Positions 1-6,106 are shown, numbered from the stretch's first letter. The stretch is DNA of 7,734 bases from Aquifex sp. (GCA_003978875.1 QNXQ01000212.1:1-7734); one strand, 5' to 3'. The notes: generated by a model from the sequence alone, not told the origin. A program made the numbers and translations.

Positions 1-91
1 CTATTACAGCTTCCGGATATTTTGATTTAACTAGTATCAATGCTAGAAAATCATCCAAATGCCTTGGTTTTAAATGAGATACTATCTTCAT
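1..91 (-). CDS. 5' end of an unrecognised leftward gene (partial)
   Basis: Reading the minus strand from ATG at 91-89, the frame stays open to the window edge and gives 30 residues: MKIVSHLKPRHLDDF followed by LALILVKSKYPEAVI. The start is chosen because a strong Shine-Dalgarno sits six bases upstream. The His and Asp-Asp cluster (H6, H11, D13-D14) near the N-terminus is reminiscent of the first metal-binding motif of DHH/MYG1-type phosphoesterases. That is only a weak resemblance and no function should be assigned from it. The rest of the gene lies left of the window. The gene is divergent from the integrase, and a terminator-like hairpin lies in its presumed leader. Confidence 0.6.
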   Translation of the reverse strand, partial: MKIVSHLKPRHLDDFLALILVKSKYPEAVI

Positions 92-95
92 AATG

Positions 96-105
96 CACCT
101 CCTTT
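96..105 (-). promoter_or_regulatory. strong Shine-Dalgarno of the leftward gene
   Basis: On the minus strand the sequence AAAGGAGGTG precedes the ATG, with six bases between the GGAGG core and the start codon, which is ideal spacing. It decides the start of the partial gene. It stands out because nadC, mtaB, the FtsL-like gene, rph and the helicase in this window all lack such a site. Confidence 0.75.
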
Positions 106-125
106 GCTGATTTTTGGCTTGTCTT

Positions 126-178
126 AAAAAAGAAGAGAAACGCCCGGCCGGTTTGTTGTTATCTTCTACCAGCCGGGC
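126..178 (-). terminator. intrinsic terminator or attenuator in the leader of the leftward gene
   Basis: Minus-strand RNA from 178 to 142 can form an 11-bp GC-rich hairpin (GCCCGGCTGGT with ACCGGCCGGGC, one G-U wobble, 15-base loop). It is followed at once by the T-rich run TTTCTCTTCTTTTTT (140-126). Plus-strand RNA would have a C-A mismatch at the wobble position, so the minus strand is the better-folding orientation. The hairpin ends about 35 bases before the ATG at 91, so any transcript started upstream of it must read through. That arrangement is typical of an attenuator or riboswitch platform, but I recognise no known riboswitch aptamer. A possible -10 box on the minus strand is TATAAA (274-269). 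Confidence 0.55.
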
Positions 179-189
179 AACAATGGTCT

Positions 190-226
190 GGGGAAGCCCC
201 CTTTGGAGCTCCCCCTTTTCTTTTTT
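190..226 (+). terminator. intrinsic terminator-like hairpin, plus strand
   Basis: Plus-strand bases 190-214 can pair GGGGA with TCCCC. The stem extends by two GC pairs past a bulged A (196-197 with 208-209), leaving a 10-base loop. The T-rich run CTTTTCTTTTTTC follows (215-227). It would stop rightward transcription before the integrase. No + strand gene upstream is visible inside the window, so what it terminates is unknown. It may insulate the integrase, or be one arm of the larger folded element at 126-226. Confidence 0.45.
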
Positions 227-283
227 CTGTGGTCAATGTGGTTCAGTAACTGTACCCTCATCAAATTCTTTATACCAACTATC

Positions 284-313
284 TTGCCGTTTATTTACTA
301 AGGGTGTTATCTT
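284..313 (+). promoter_or_regulatory. possible integrase promoter
   Basis: TTGCCG (284-289) and TTATCT (307-312), 17 bp apart, are the best -35/-10 pair I see before the integrase. Transcription would begin almost at the ATG, giving a nearly leaderless message. That agrees with the lack of a well-placed SD; the nearest purine run, AAGGGTG, is about 14 bases upstream of the start. The match to consensus is weak. Confidence 0.25.
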
Positions 314-319
314 AAAGAC

Positions 320-1384
320 ATGGCCAGAATCTACAGAGATAAGAAAACTGGTATCTACTACATTGATTACACAATAGAAGGAAGACGTGTAAGAAAATCT
401 CTTGGTACAAGGGACAGAAAACTTGCAGAATTAAAGCTCAAAGAAATCGAAGTAGAAATTGCCAAAGGAAGGCTTGGTTTCCAACCGTCTATAGACAAGT
501 GGGACTTCTTTGACGTTTACTCTAAGTACGTGAAAGTTAACAAGTCTAAGGAAACGGCCCGCAAGGATATTTACGTGTTGGAGAAGTTCTTTGAGTGGGT
601 TCCTGTGGATAAACTTGACAAGATTACCGTAAGACATGTTGAGTCGTATAAGAACTACCTTATACTCAATCGAGGGCTTGCAAAGACTACTGTAAATATT
701 CATCTAAGACACTTGAAGTCGGCTTTTAATTACGCTGTGAAACTAGGATACCTTAATAAAAGTCCATTTGAGAGTGTATCTTTGTTTACCATTCCAGAGA
801 AAGGTAGGCTTCGTATAATCACAGAGGAAGAAGAAGAGAAGATAATAGACTTCTTGTACAAGAAGAATGGTGGAAAAAAGATGGTAGCAGTGTTTAAGGT
901 ATTATTGTATACAGGAATGCGGGTTGGAGAATTCGGGTCACTTACCTGGGACGAAGTAGACTTTAAAGAAAGGCTGATTAAAATAATCAACAAGGAGAAC
1001 TGGAATACAAAGACCAAAAGGGTTAGAACTGTGCCTATTCCGGAAGTTATAGTGGATGATTTAAAGTACCTTAAAAAGGTTTCTCCTAAGAAGCCTTGTC
1101 CATTTTCTGCATACTATATCAGTGAATTTATCAGAGATGCATGTTTAGCTTTAGGCCTTGAACCTGCTTCTGCTCATACGTTGAGACATACGTACGCTTC
1201 CAGGTTGGCTATGAAAGGCGTTTCTCTGTACGCTATTGCCAAACTTCTGGGTCATAGTTCAATCGCTACAACACAGATATACGCAAAGTTTTTACCGAAT
1301 AAACTTAAAGATGTAGTCGATTTTGCCTTTGGAAATCAAGGGGAAGATGATGTCAGAAATTTGGCAGAATTAAGTGAGGTGTAA
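320..1384 (+). CDS. tyrosine recombinase / phage-type integrase
   Basis: A 354-residue site-specific recombinase of the lambda integrase family, which breaks and rejoins DNA through a phosphotyrosine intermediate. The N-terminal 50 residues (GIYYIDY...GRRVRKSLGT, then a Lys/Glu-rich helix) look like an arm-type DNA-binding domain. Residues 60-150 are the SAM-like core-binding domain. The catalytic domain has all expected residues: R201 in TGMRVGE, a beta-hairpin Lys around 231-233, H286-x-x-R289 in HTLRHTYAS, H312 in LLGHSS, and nucleophile Y321. The gene looks intact and full length. The start is favoured because the MARIYRDKKTG opening is typical of the family. Its stop lies 49 bp before a tRNA-Leu 3' half, the usual type of target for such enzymes. 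This suggests it integrated, or once integrated, an element at that tRNA. The rest of the element is not identifiable here and may lie to the left. Confidence 0.93.
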   Translation: MARIYRDKKTGIYYIDYTIEGRRVRKSLGTRDRKLAELKLKEIEVEIAKGRLGFQPSIDKWDFFDVYSKYVKVNKSKETARKDIYVLEKFFEWVPVDKLDKITVRHVESYKNYLILNRGLAKTTVNIHLRHLKSAFNYAVKLGYLNKSPFESVSLFTIPEKGRLRIITEEEEEKIIDFLYKKNGGKKMVAVFKVLLYTGMRVGEFGSLTWDEVDFKERLIKIINKENWNTKTKRVRTVPIPEVIVDDLKYLKKVSPKKPCPFSAYYISEFIRDACLALGLEPASAHTLRHTYASRLAMKGVSLYAIAKLLGHSSIATTQIYAKFLPNKLKDVVDFAFGNQGEDDVRNLAELSEV

Positions 1385-1385
1385 A

Positions 1386-1508
1386 ATGAAGTGGTTGGTA
1401 TTCAACGAATGTAGAAGCCTAAAAATCGCTTTCGGGGACTTAAAAAAATCCCCTGCCCTTCACGGGCGTGCGGGTTCGACTCCCTCCACCCCCACCACCC
1501 AGTTATGA
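1386..1508 (+). CDS. small ORF through the tRNA scar, overlapping the nadC start
   Basis: A 40-codon frame starts one base after the integrase stop. It has a good SD (GAGGTG, 1376-1381) four bases before the ATG. It begins MKWLVFNECRSLKIAFGDL, then reads straight through the tRNA-Leu 3' half (residues rich in Pro, Ser and Thr). It ends at TGA 1506-1508, overlapping the nadC ATG as ATGA. I do not recognise the peptide, and half of it is translated tRNA sequence, so a folded function is unlikely. Its plausible role is translational coupling of nadC, which has no SD of its own, to the integrase message. It could equally be a chance frame. Confidence 0.3.
   Translation: MKWLVFNECRSLKIAFGDLKKSPALHGRAGSTPSTPTTQL
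1434..1453 (+). other. probable attachment-site core (attR-like junction)
   Basis: tRNA-like sequence begins exactly at the anticodon arm; to the left it is unrelated to tRNA. Tyrosine integrases often cross over in the anticodon loop, whose symmetric stem (GGGGA/TCCCC) serves as the inverted core site. The three extra A bases fall inside this loop. The boundary is inferred from similarity to tRNA, not from a direct repeat, because the partner end is outside the window. Confidence 0.5.
1434..1497 (+). pseudogene. 3' half of tRNA-Leu(UAA), integration scar
   Basis: The segment fits the 3' part of a class II tRNA. There is an anticodon stem GGGGA (1434-1438) with TCCCC (1449-1453), and a loop beginning CTTAAAA, anticodon TAA. 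A long variable arm follows (TGCCC-TTCAC-GGGCG, 1454-1468), then a T-arm (GCGGG, TTCGACT, CCCTC, 1470-1486), acceptor strand CACCCCC, discriminator A and encoded CCA (1495-1497). A long variable arm, A discriminator and UAA anticodon all point to leucine. No matching 5' half (GGGGGTG acceptor, D-arm) lies upstream. The loop has 10 bases instead of 7 (three extra A), and the T-stem has one C-T mismatch. It is therefore non-functional. The likely origin is displacement of the host tRNA 3' end by the adjacent integrase's element. Confidence 0.8.
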
Positions 1509-2329
1509 ATAAACTACTGCTGAGAAAAAAACTCTCTGAATTCCTAGAAGAAGACGTAGGTTTTCAGGATATAACTACAGAGGGAATATACAGAGGAGAA
1601 AAGGTAAAAGCTGTTATAAAAGCTAAAGGAGAAGGTGTTCTCGCAGGTTCACCCTTCGTAGAAGAACTATTCTCTATGCTAGGAAATGTGAATGTTAATT
1701 TCCTCATAAAGGAAGGAGAATTTTTTAGGAAAGGAGAAATAATAGCTCAGCTCCATGGAAGTGCTAAGGAAATTCTTATGGGAGAAAGGCTAGCTTTGAA
1801 TATACTTCAAAGACTTTCCGGGATTGCCTACACTGCAAGGAAATTTGTAGAAAAGCTTAAAGGTAAGAATATAAAAATTTTGGATACGAGGAAGACTACG
1901 CCCGGATTTCGTTTCTTTGAAAAGTACGCCGTAAAAGTAGGAGGTGGAGAAAACCACAGGTTTGCCCTCTACGATATGGTACTGATAAAGGACAATCATA
2001 AAAAGGTTGCGGGTAGTCTAAGGGAAGCGGTGAAGAGGGTAATGGAAAAAATATCTCCTGTATACAAAATAGAGGTCGAAGTAGAAAGCCTGGAAGAACT
2101 TAAGGAAGCTTTGGAGCTTAACATTGATATTGTTATGCTTGACAATTTTTCTCCCGAAGATGTAAAAAGAGCTGTTGAAATGTCTAAAGGGAAACTGCTG
2201 ATAGAGGTTTCTGGAAATATAACATTGGAAAATGTACACAATTACGCTATCGACGGTGTGAACTTTATCTCTTCAGGTTCTATTATTCACTCCTCGAACT
2301 GGGTTGATATATCCTTAAAAATCCTTTAA
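1505..2329 (+). CDS. nadC: nicotinate-nucleotide pyrophosphorylase (carboxylating), quinolinate phosphoribosyltransferase
   Basis: This cytosolic enzyme of de novo NAD synthesis converts quinolinate and PRPP to nicotinate mononucleotide, CO2 and pyrophosphate. The 274-residue length is normal for the family. The N-terminal domain carries EDVGFQDITTE (16-26). The alpha/beta barrel then shows GERLALNILQRLSGIA (93-108), DTRKTTPGFR (127-136) with substrate-binding Arg and Lys, GGGENHRFALYDMVLIKDNH (146-165), EVEVES (190-195), MLDNFSPE (211-218), EVSGNI (234-239) and ISSGSIIHS (255-263). All key motifs are present, so it should be active. The ATG is seven bases after the encoded CCA of the tRNA scar, and no SD precedes it. 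Translation may depend on coupling to the overlapping small ORF, or on a near-leaderless message. Its 3' end overlaps the opposing FtsL-like gene by 47 bp. Confidence 0.95.
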   Translation: MNKLLLRKKLSEFLEEDVGFQDITTEGIYRGEKVKAVIKAKGEGVLAGSPFVEELFSMLGNVNVNFLIKEGEFFRKGEIIAQLHGSAKEILMGERLALNILQRLSGIAYTARKFVEKLKGKNIKILDTRKTTPGFRFFEKYAVKVGGGENHRFALYDMVLIKDNHKKVAGSLREAVKRVMEKISPVYKIEVEVESLEELKEALELNIDIVMLDNFSPEDVKRAVEMSKGKLLIEVSGNITLENVHNYAIDGVNFISSGSIIHSSNWVDISLKIL

Positions 2330-2555
2330 TGTCCCCGGGAGAAATATCTTTAAATCCCTTCATCTTTGCATACCTTAACAGTTCTTCATAACCCAGTTTT
2401 TCCTCTATCTTCTTTGAAAGGAGTAAATTTTCGCTTACAAGTTTGTTATAGAGAAAAAACTTTTCCGTATAATCCTTCCACTTTCTGAGAGCGTACCAAG
2501 AAAAGGTCAAGTTAAGGATAATTAAAACTAAAGAAGCTATCAGAAATTTTAACAT
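2283..2555 (-). CDS. small FtsL-like membrane protein with coiled coil
   Basis: A 90-residue protein with a short N-terminus and one hydrophobic span (about 3-21, LKFLIASLVLIILNLTFSW). A charged heptad-like helix follows (about 25-60), and a C-terminal segment reads GYEELLRYAKMKGFKDISPG. One membrane span, a coiled coil and a short motif ending in K-GF-x-x-x-x-PG resemble FtsL/FtsB/DivIC septum proteins, which act as small bitopic partners of FtsQ. The family is too divergent for a firm name, and no cell-division cluster surrounds it. The start ATG is 23 bp from the divergent mtaB start and has no SD. Its last 15 codons and stop lie over the nadC 3' end, antisense. Another small single-span protein is possible. 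Confidence 0.6.
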   Translation of the reverse strand: MLKFLIASLVLIILNLTFSWYALRKWKDYTEKFFLYNKLVSENLLLSKKIEEKLGYEELLRYAKMKGFKDISPGDIKGFLRIYQPSSRSE

Positions 2556-2578
2556 TCTGTATCTATATTTTAAATCTT
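2556..2578. promoter_or_regulatory. 23-bp divergent promoter region
   Basis: Only 23 AT-rich bases separate the ATG of the FtsL-like gene from that of mtaB, and neither side has an SD. TATATT (2564-2569) could be the -10 box for mtaB, and TATAGA on the minus strand (2567-2562) the one for the other gene. Either would place transcription within a few bases of the ATG, so both messages would be leaderless or nearly so. The -35 boxes would lie inside the opposing coding sequences. Confidence 0.35.
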
Positions 2579-3811
2579 ATGAAAGTTGCTTTTGAGACAC
2601 TAGGATGCAGGATGAACCAATTTGACACCGACCTACTGAAAACAAAGTTTGCAGATAAGGGTTATGAAATTGTTTCCTTTGAAGATATAGCCGATGTTTA
2701 CGTAATTAACACATGTACTGTCACTGTTGGAGGAGACCGTTCCTCAAGACAAGCTATATATCAAGCTAAGAGGAGAAATCCCAATGCTATAGTTGTCGCA
2801 ACGGGTTGTTATGCTCAAGTTAGTCCAGAGGAACTTGCAAAACTTAAAGAGGTGGATATCGTTGTAGGAAATACCCATAAAGCAGAACTTATTAAAATTC
2901 TTGAGGAATTTTTAGAAAAACGCCATAAAAAAGTTGTTGTAGGAGAAATCTTTAGAGAAAAAGAAGTAAAGAGTTTTGATACCGTTCTGTACTTTGAGGG
3001 TGTAAGACCTTTCATAAAGGTTCAAGAGGGTTGTAATAAATTTTGCACTTTCTGCGTAATACCTTTTGCGAGAGGAAAAGTTAGAAGTGTAGAAAAGGAA
3101 AGGGTAATTGAGCAGGTGAAAATTCTCGCTCAAAAGGGTTTCAGGGAAATTGTCCTCACGGGAACTCAACTCTCTCAATACGGTTGGGATAGAGGATATG
3201 ACTTATATACTCTGCTCAAAGAGTTGATAAAAATAGAGGGAATAGAGTTAATAAGACTTTCTTCTATGCATATAAAGGAAATGAACAGGAATTTGCTGGA
3301 ACTGATAGTTTCTGAGGAAAAGATAGCTCCTCATTTTCACCTTTCTCTACAGAGTGGTTCCAATAGAATTCTCAAGTTAATGGATAGAGGCTATACAAAG
3401 GAGGAATACGCAGAAGTTGTAAATTTCATAATTGAAAAAAGACCACTTACTTCGATAGGAACCGATGTAATTGTGGGATTTCCGACGGAAGACGAAAAAG
3501 ATTTTGAAGAAACTTACGAGTTTCTTAAGGAACTTCCCATAGCTTATATGCATATTTTCCCTTACTCGGATAGACCATTTACAAAGGCAAGTAGAATAAA
3601 GCCCAAAGTTCCCGAGAGGGTAAAAAAGGAAAGGGTAAGGATTCTCAAAGAGCTAGACACTCAAAAAAGGGAAATATTCTTTAACAAAAGCAAGGGTAAG
3701 AAATTAAGAGCTATTGTCATAGAGGAGGATAGGTTACTTACGGAAAACTACATAGATATAAAAAGAGAAGGATTTAAAAACGTAGGAGAGTTTGTTGAGA
3801 TAGTAATTTAG
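2579..3811 (+). CDS. mtaB: tRNA N6-threonylcarbamoyladenosine methylthiotransferase, MtaB type
   Basis: A radical-SAM enzyme that adds a methylthio group to t6A at position 37 of ANN-decoding tRNAs, giving ms2t6A. The N-terminal UPF0004 domain provides three Cys for the auxiliary 4Fe-4S cluster: C10 in TLGCRMNQ, C46 in INTCTVT and C77 in ATGCYAQ. The radical-SAM motif C152-x3-C156-x2-C159 (EGCNKFCTFCVIPFARG) binds the second cluster and SAM. Further family motifs are GTQLSQYG (195-202), RLSSMH (226-231), LSLQSGSNRILKLMDRGY (255-272) and VIVGFPTE (297-304). The C-terminal 40 residues look like a TRAM RNA-binding domain. TLGCRMNQ fits the MtaB branch better than MiaB or RimO, though paralogue assignment is by eye. 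At 410 residues it is complete. The stop abuts the helicase stop with no spacer. Confidence 0.9.
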   Translation: MKVAFETLGCRMNQFDTDLLKTKFADKGYEIVSFEDIADVYVINTCTVTVGGDRSSRQAIYQAKRRNPNAIVVATGCYAQVSPEELAKLKEVDIVVGNTHKAELIKILEEFLEKRHKKVVVGEIFREKEVKSFDTVLYFEGVRPFIKVQEGCNKFCTFCVIPFARGKVRSVEKERVIEQVKILAQKGFREIVLTGTQLSQYGWDRGYDLYTLLKELIKIEGIELIRLSSMHIKEMNRNLLELIVSEEKIAPHFHLSLQSGSNRILKLMDRGYTKEEYAEVVNFIIEKRPLTSIGTDVIVGFPTEDEKDFEETYEFLKELPIAYMHIFPYSDRPFTKASRIKPKVPERVKKERVRILKELDTQKREIFFNKSKGKKLRAIVIEEDRLLTENYIDIKREGFKNVGEFVEIVI

Positions 3812-6106
3812 TCAGAACTCAACTTCTTCATGGCTTAGGATTTCCTCCAGAAGTTCTCTCTTTTTCATTTTCATTGCCTTATCACCCAATAAGAACAAAC
3901 CAAAGGTAATCAGAATTCTGTCATCCACTAAAAAACCCTTCTTGTTTCTTAAAAGAACTTTTAGGACATATTTCGCCTCTCTTTCAGCTTGCTCTTTATG
4001 GCTTTCCTCTCTAAATCTATCTTGGAGTAGAATTTCGGTGAATGTATCTTGGAGAGCTTTTTCACTCTCAAAGTAATCTAAGAGATTTTCTATAAATTCT
4101 TCCGTGGGAGTTCCTATCTTAGGAGGTTTTATTCCTTCCCTATAAAGTGTTCTCTTTAGGAGGTTTGCTCTGATATGTCCTATTCCTTTCAACCCTCCCA
4201 ATGCACTGTAATCCAAGGTTATACCGTACTTAATGGAGTGGGCAATTCTGAGCATATCTTTAGTGGAAAGTTCAAGGTCTCCTATTTTTCTTATTTCTAT
4301 CATAGTCCTTAGAAGGTGGAGGACATCTGTACCCAAGTAGGAAAACTCTCCCGGAGGATTTTGAATGTTTTTATACTTAAAGGTTAAACCTTCTATATAA
4401 AAGAGAAATTGATGGGTATTATCCTCATAACAGCTTTTCCCGCATGTAATTAGTTTTTCCTTTACATAAACGTCATCTTCCGTAAAGGTTTCTCCTTTTT
4501 TAACAAAGTCGTAAAGACCGTCAAATTTTTTAGTAAAAAGTAAAGGCCTTATATAGATTACTTCCTCCAATCCCAGATATTTCCTTTTTAGGAATTCTTC
4601 ATAATTTAAGGGTGGCATTCCTGAGCGAACGCAGAATACAGCTTTCTCGGAAAGATGTTTTCCCTCTATGTATCCTCTCTCCTTCAGCCACTGGTATATC
4701 TGGTCTATTTGTGGCGAGTAAGCTAACTCTTTTAAAGAGTAAGTTCTTTCAAGGAATTTTCTGAAATTTTCCCCTTCATACAGAAATCCTATAAGTATAA
4801 ATAAGCTTAAAACTTTCAGCTTTTCCCCCGAAAGAAATATCTCCTTGAGATAAGGTTTAAAGCTTTCTTGGAGTTTCTTCTTCATTTCCTTTTCGAGATT
4901 TTCCTCTCTCATACCGTAGGGAAGTATGTAGGAGAAACCCTTTTCTTTTATTCCCAATCTTCCTGCCCTTCCCTCCATTTGAAGTATATCGAGCATATCG
5001 GGAAAGGTTTTCCATTTCCTCCTTTCTCTATCGTAAAAAGCTCTAACGCTTATTAATACTGTATCCGCTGGAAGGTTCACACCGTAAGCGAGAGTAGAAG
5101 TTGCCACGAGAACCGGAAGCTTTCCCTCTCTGAAGGCTTTTTCTATTTCATCCCGTTCTTCTTTTGGAACGTCAGCATTATGAAAGGCAAGCTCTATTTC
5201 TTTCCTCTCTTCCTTTTCGAAGGGAGTAGTTTTATTCATTACTCCTATCTTTTCCCTATTTGCCAGTTCAAGTACGCTCCAGCCTACGCTTTTTTTATGC
5301 ACGAAAAGGATTACTTGTTCATCAGGTTTCTTTAAAGTATACAGAGCCCCTAGAAGTTTATTTGCCAATTTCTCATCCTGGGGCGCATTCTTATCCAGTT
5401 TTGTAAATTCCTGAAATTTGGTAAGAGGTATGACTTTTCTCTCTAATGGAACAGGTCTCCAAAGGGACTCTATAAAAAGCTTTGCCTTTATCCATTTTGC
5501 AAGTTCAATTGCACCTGGCAGTGTAGCGGAAAGGCCTAAAATTTCATATTCTCTTTCCAAGAGATAGGTGATTATCTCTTCCAAAATCCAACCCCTGCTT
5601 CCCATAAGCTGATGTATTTCGTCTATTACTATTCCCTGGGCTTCTGCAACCCAAGATGCTTTATTTCTAAAAGCAAGGGCTAAGCTCTCGTAAGTGGAAA
5701 CTATAATCTCACTTTTGGTTTCTTTATAGAGTTCAAAGATTTCTCCTGTTCTTATATCGACCCTTTTCTTAAACAATGTTCTGAGTTCCTTTGCTTTTTC
5801 ATAAACGAGGGAACGAGTAGGAGCGGTAAAAATTTTCTTACCTTTTTTATCTTTCAAAAACAAAAAGGCTGTAAGGCTTTTTCCTGCGGAAGTCGGAGCA
5901 CTTACAAGGGCATTCCCTTGCTCGTAAGTAATGTAAAAAAGTGTCTGAATAGGATTTAATAGCTCGTAGGGTATATTTGTATCAACCTCCTTTGCTCTTA
6001 CAAGTTCAACGCTTTTAGGCTTCCCGCTAACGGTTTTGTAAACGAGTTTCCCCGAAGGAGGAGAAAGGTTAAATTCGGAACTGTCGAGAACTATATAATG
6101 TTGCAT
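3812..6106 (-). CDS. Ski2/Hel308-like superfamily 2 DNA/RNA helicase
   Basis: A 764-residue ATP-dependent helicase with the full SF2 motif set. It has NPIQ (51-54), Walker A APTSAGKS (70-77), TAPTRSLVYEKA (94-105), STYES (137-141), DEIH (162-165) and SATLPG (193-198). It continues with ILFVHKK (266-272), VATSTLAYGVNLPA (334-347) and QMEGRAGRLG (376-385). The wording of motifs I, V and VI is that of the Ski2/Hel308 group. After the motor domains comes a winged-helix-like region. A segment GGLKGIGHIRANLLKR (637-652) resembles the helix-hairpin-helix of Hel308 domain IV. Substrate and role cannot be read from sequence; repair of stalled forks is the Hel308 precedent, RNA turnover the Ski2 one. 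The ATG is 21 bp after the rph stop, in the same frame, with no SD. The upstream bases actually read CCTCC on the coding strand. Confidence 0.85.
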   Translation of the reverse strand: MQHYIVLDSSEFNLSPPSGKLVYKTVSGKPKSVELVRAKEVDTNIPYELLNPIQTLFYITYEQGNALVSAPTSAGKSLTAFLFLKDKKGKKIFTAPTRSLVYEKAKELRTLFKKRVDIRTGEIFELYKETKSEIIVSTYESLALAFRNKASWVAEAQGIVIDEIHQLMGSRGWILEEIITYLLEREYEILGLSATLPGAIELAKWIKAKLFIESLWRPVPLERKVIPLTKFQEFTKLDKNAPQDEKLANKLLGALYTLKKPDEQVILFVHKKSVGWSVLELANREKIGVMNKTTPFEKEERKEIELAFHNADVPKEERDEIEKAFREGKLPVLVATSTLAYGVNLPADTVLISVRAFYDRERRKWKTFPDMLDILQMEGRAGRLGIKEKGFSYILPYGMREENLEKEMKKKLQESFKPYLKEIFLSGEKLKVLSLFILIGFLYEGENFRKFLERTYSLKELAYSPQIDQIYQWLKERGYIEGKHLSEKAVFCVRSGMPPLNYEEFLKRKYLGLEEVIYIRPLLFTKKFDGLYDFVKKGETFTEDDVYVKEKLITCGKSCYEDNTHQFLFYIEGLTFKYKNIQNPPGEFSYLGTDVLHLLRTMIEIRKIGDLELSTKDMLRIAHSIKYGITLDYSALGGLKGIGHIRANLLKRTLYREGIKPPKIGTPTEEFIENLLDYFESEKALQDTFTEILLQDRFREESHKEQAEREAKYVLKVLLRNKKGFLVDDRILITFGLFLLGDKAMKMKKRELLEEILSHEEVEF

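Larger units (their letters stand above)
126..226. repeat. large inverted-repeat element with three predicted helices
   Basis: The outer arms, AAAAAAGAAGAG (126-137) and CTTTTCTTTTTT (215-226), can pair over 12 bp with one wobble. They enclose two GC-rich hairpins, at 142-178 and 190-214. AACAA (179-183) could also pair with TTGTT in the first hairpin loop (153-157 or 156-160), giving a pseudoknot. The whole therefore resembles a three-way junction RNA or a compound bidirectional terminator. This 228-bp gap between divergent genes holds no credible coding sequence. I cannot match it to a named RNA family. Pairings were found by eye and no folding energy was computed. Confidence 0.45.

Noticed and set aside
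232..266. Hammerhead-like TGATGAG on the minus strand of the left intergenic region
   Set aside because: The required CUGANGA core is not exact and no GAAA partner or cleavage triplet with matching stems is present.
114..377. Open frame of 87 codons on the + strand before and into the integrase
   Set aside because: It runs through the inverted-repeat element and into the integrase in another frame, has an odd Ser/Cys-rich composition, and has no ribosome site.
1386..1438. A degenerate 5' half of the tRNA-Leu upstream of the remnant
   Set aside because: Short stretches (GTGGTTGGTA, GTAGAAGC) recall a Leu D-arm, but there is no GGGGGTG acceptor strand and the spacing does not fit.
1454..1497. 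A tRNA with anticodon TTC (Glu) or TCA (Sec) read from TGCCCTTCACGGGC
   Set aside because: That hairpin is the long variable arm; the preceding GGGGA...TCCCC arm is the anticodon arm, with TAA, and the stems only fit a leucine tRNA.
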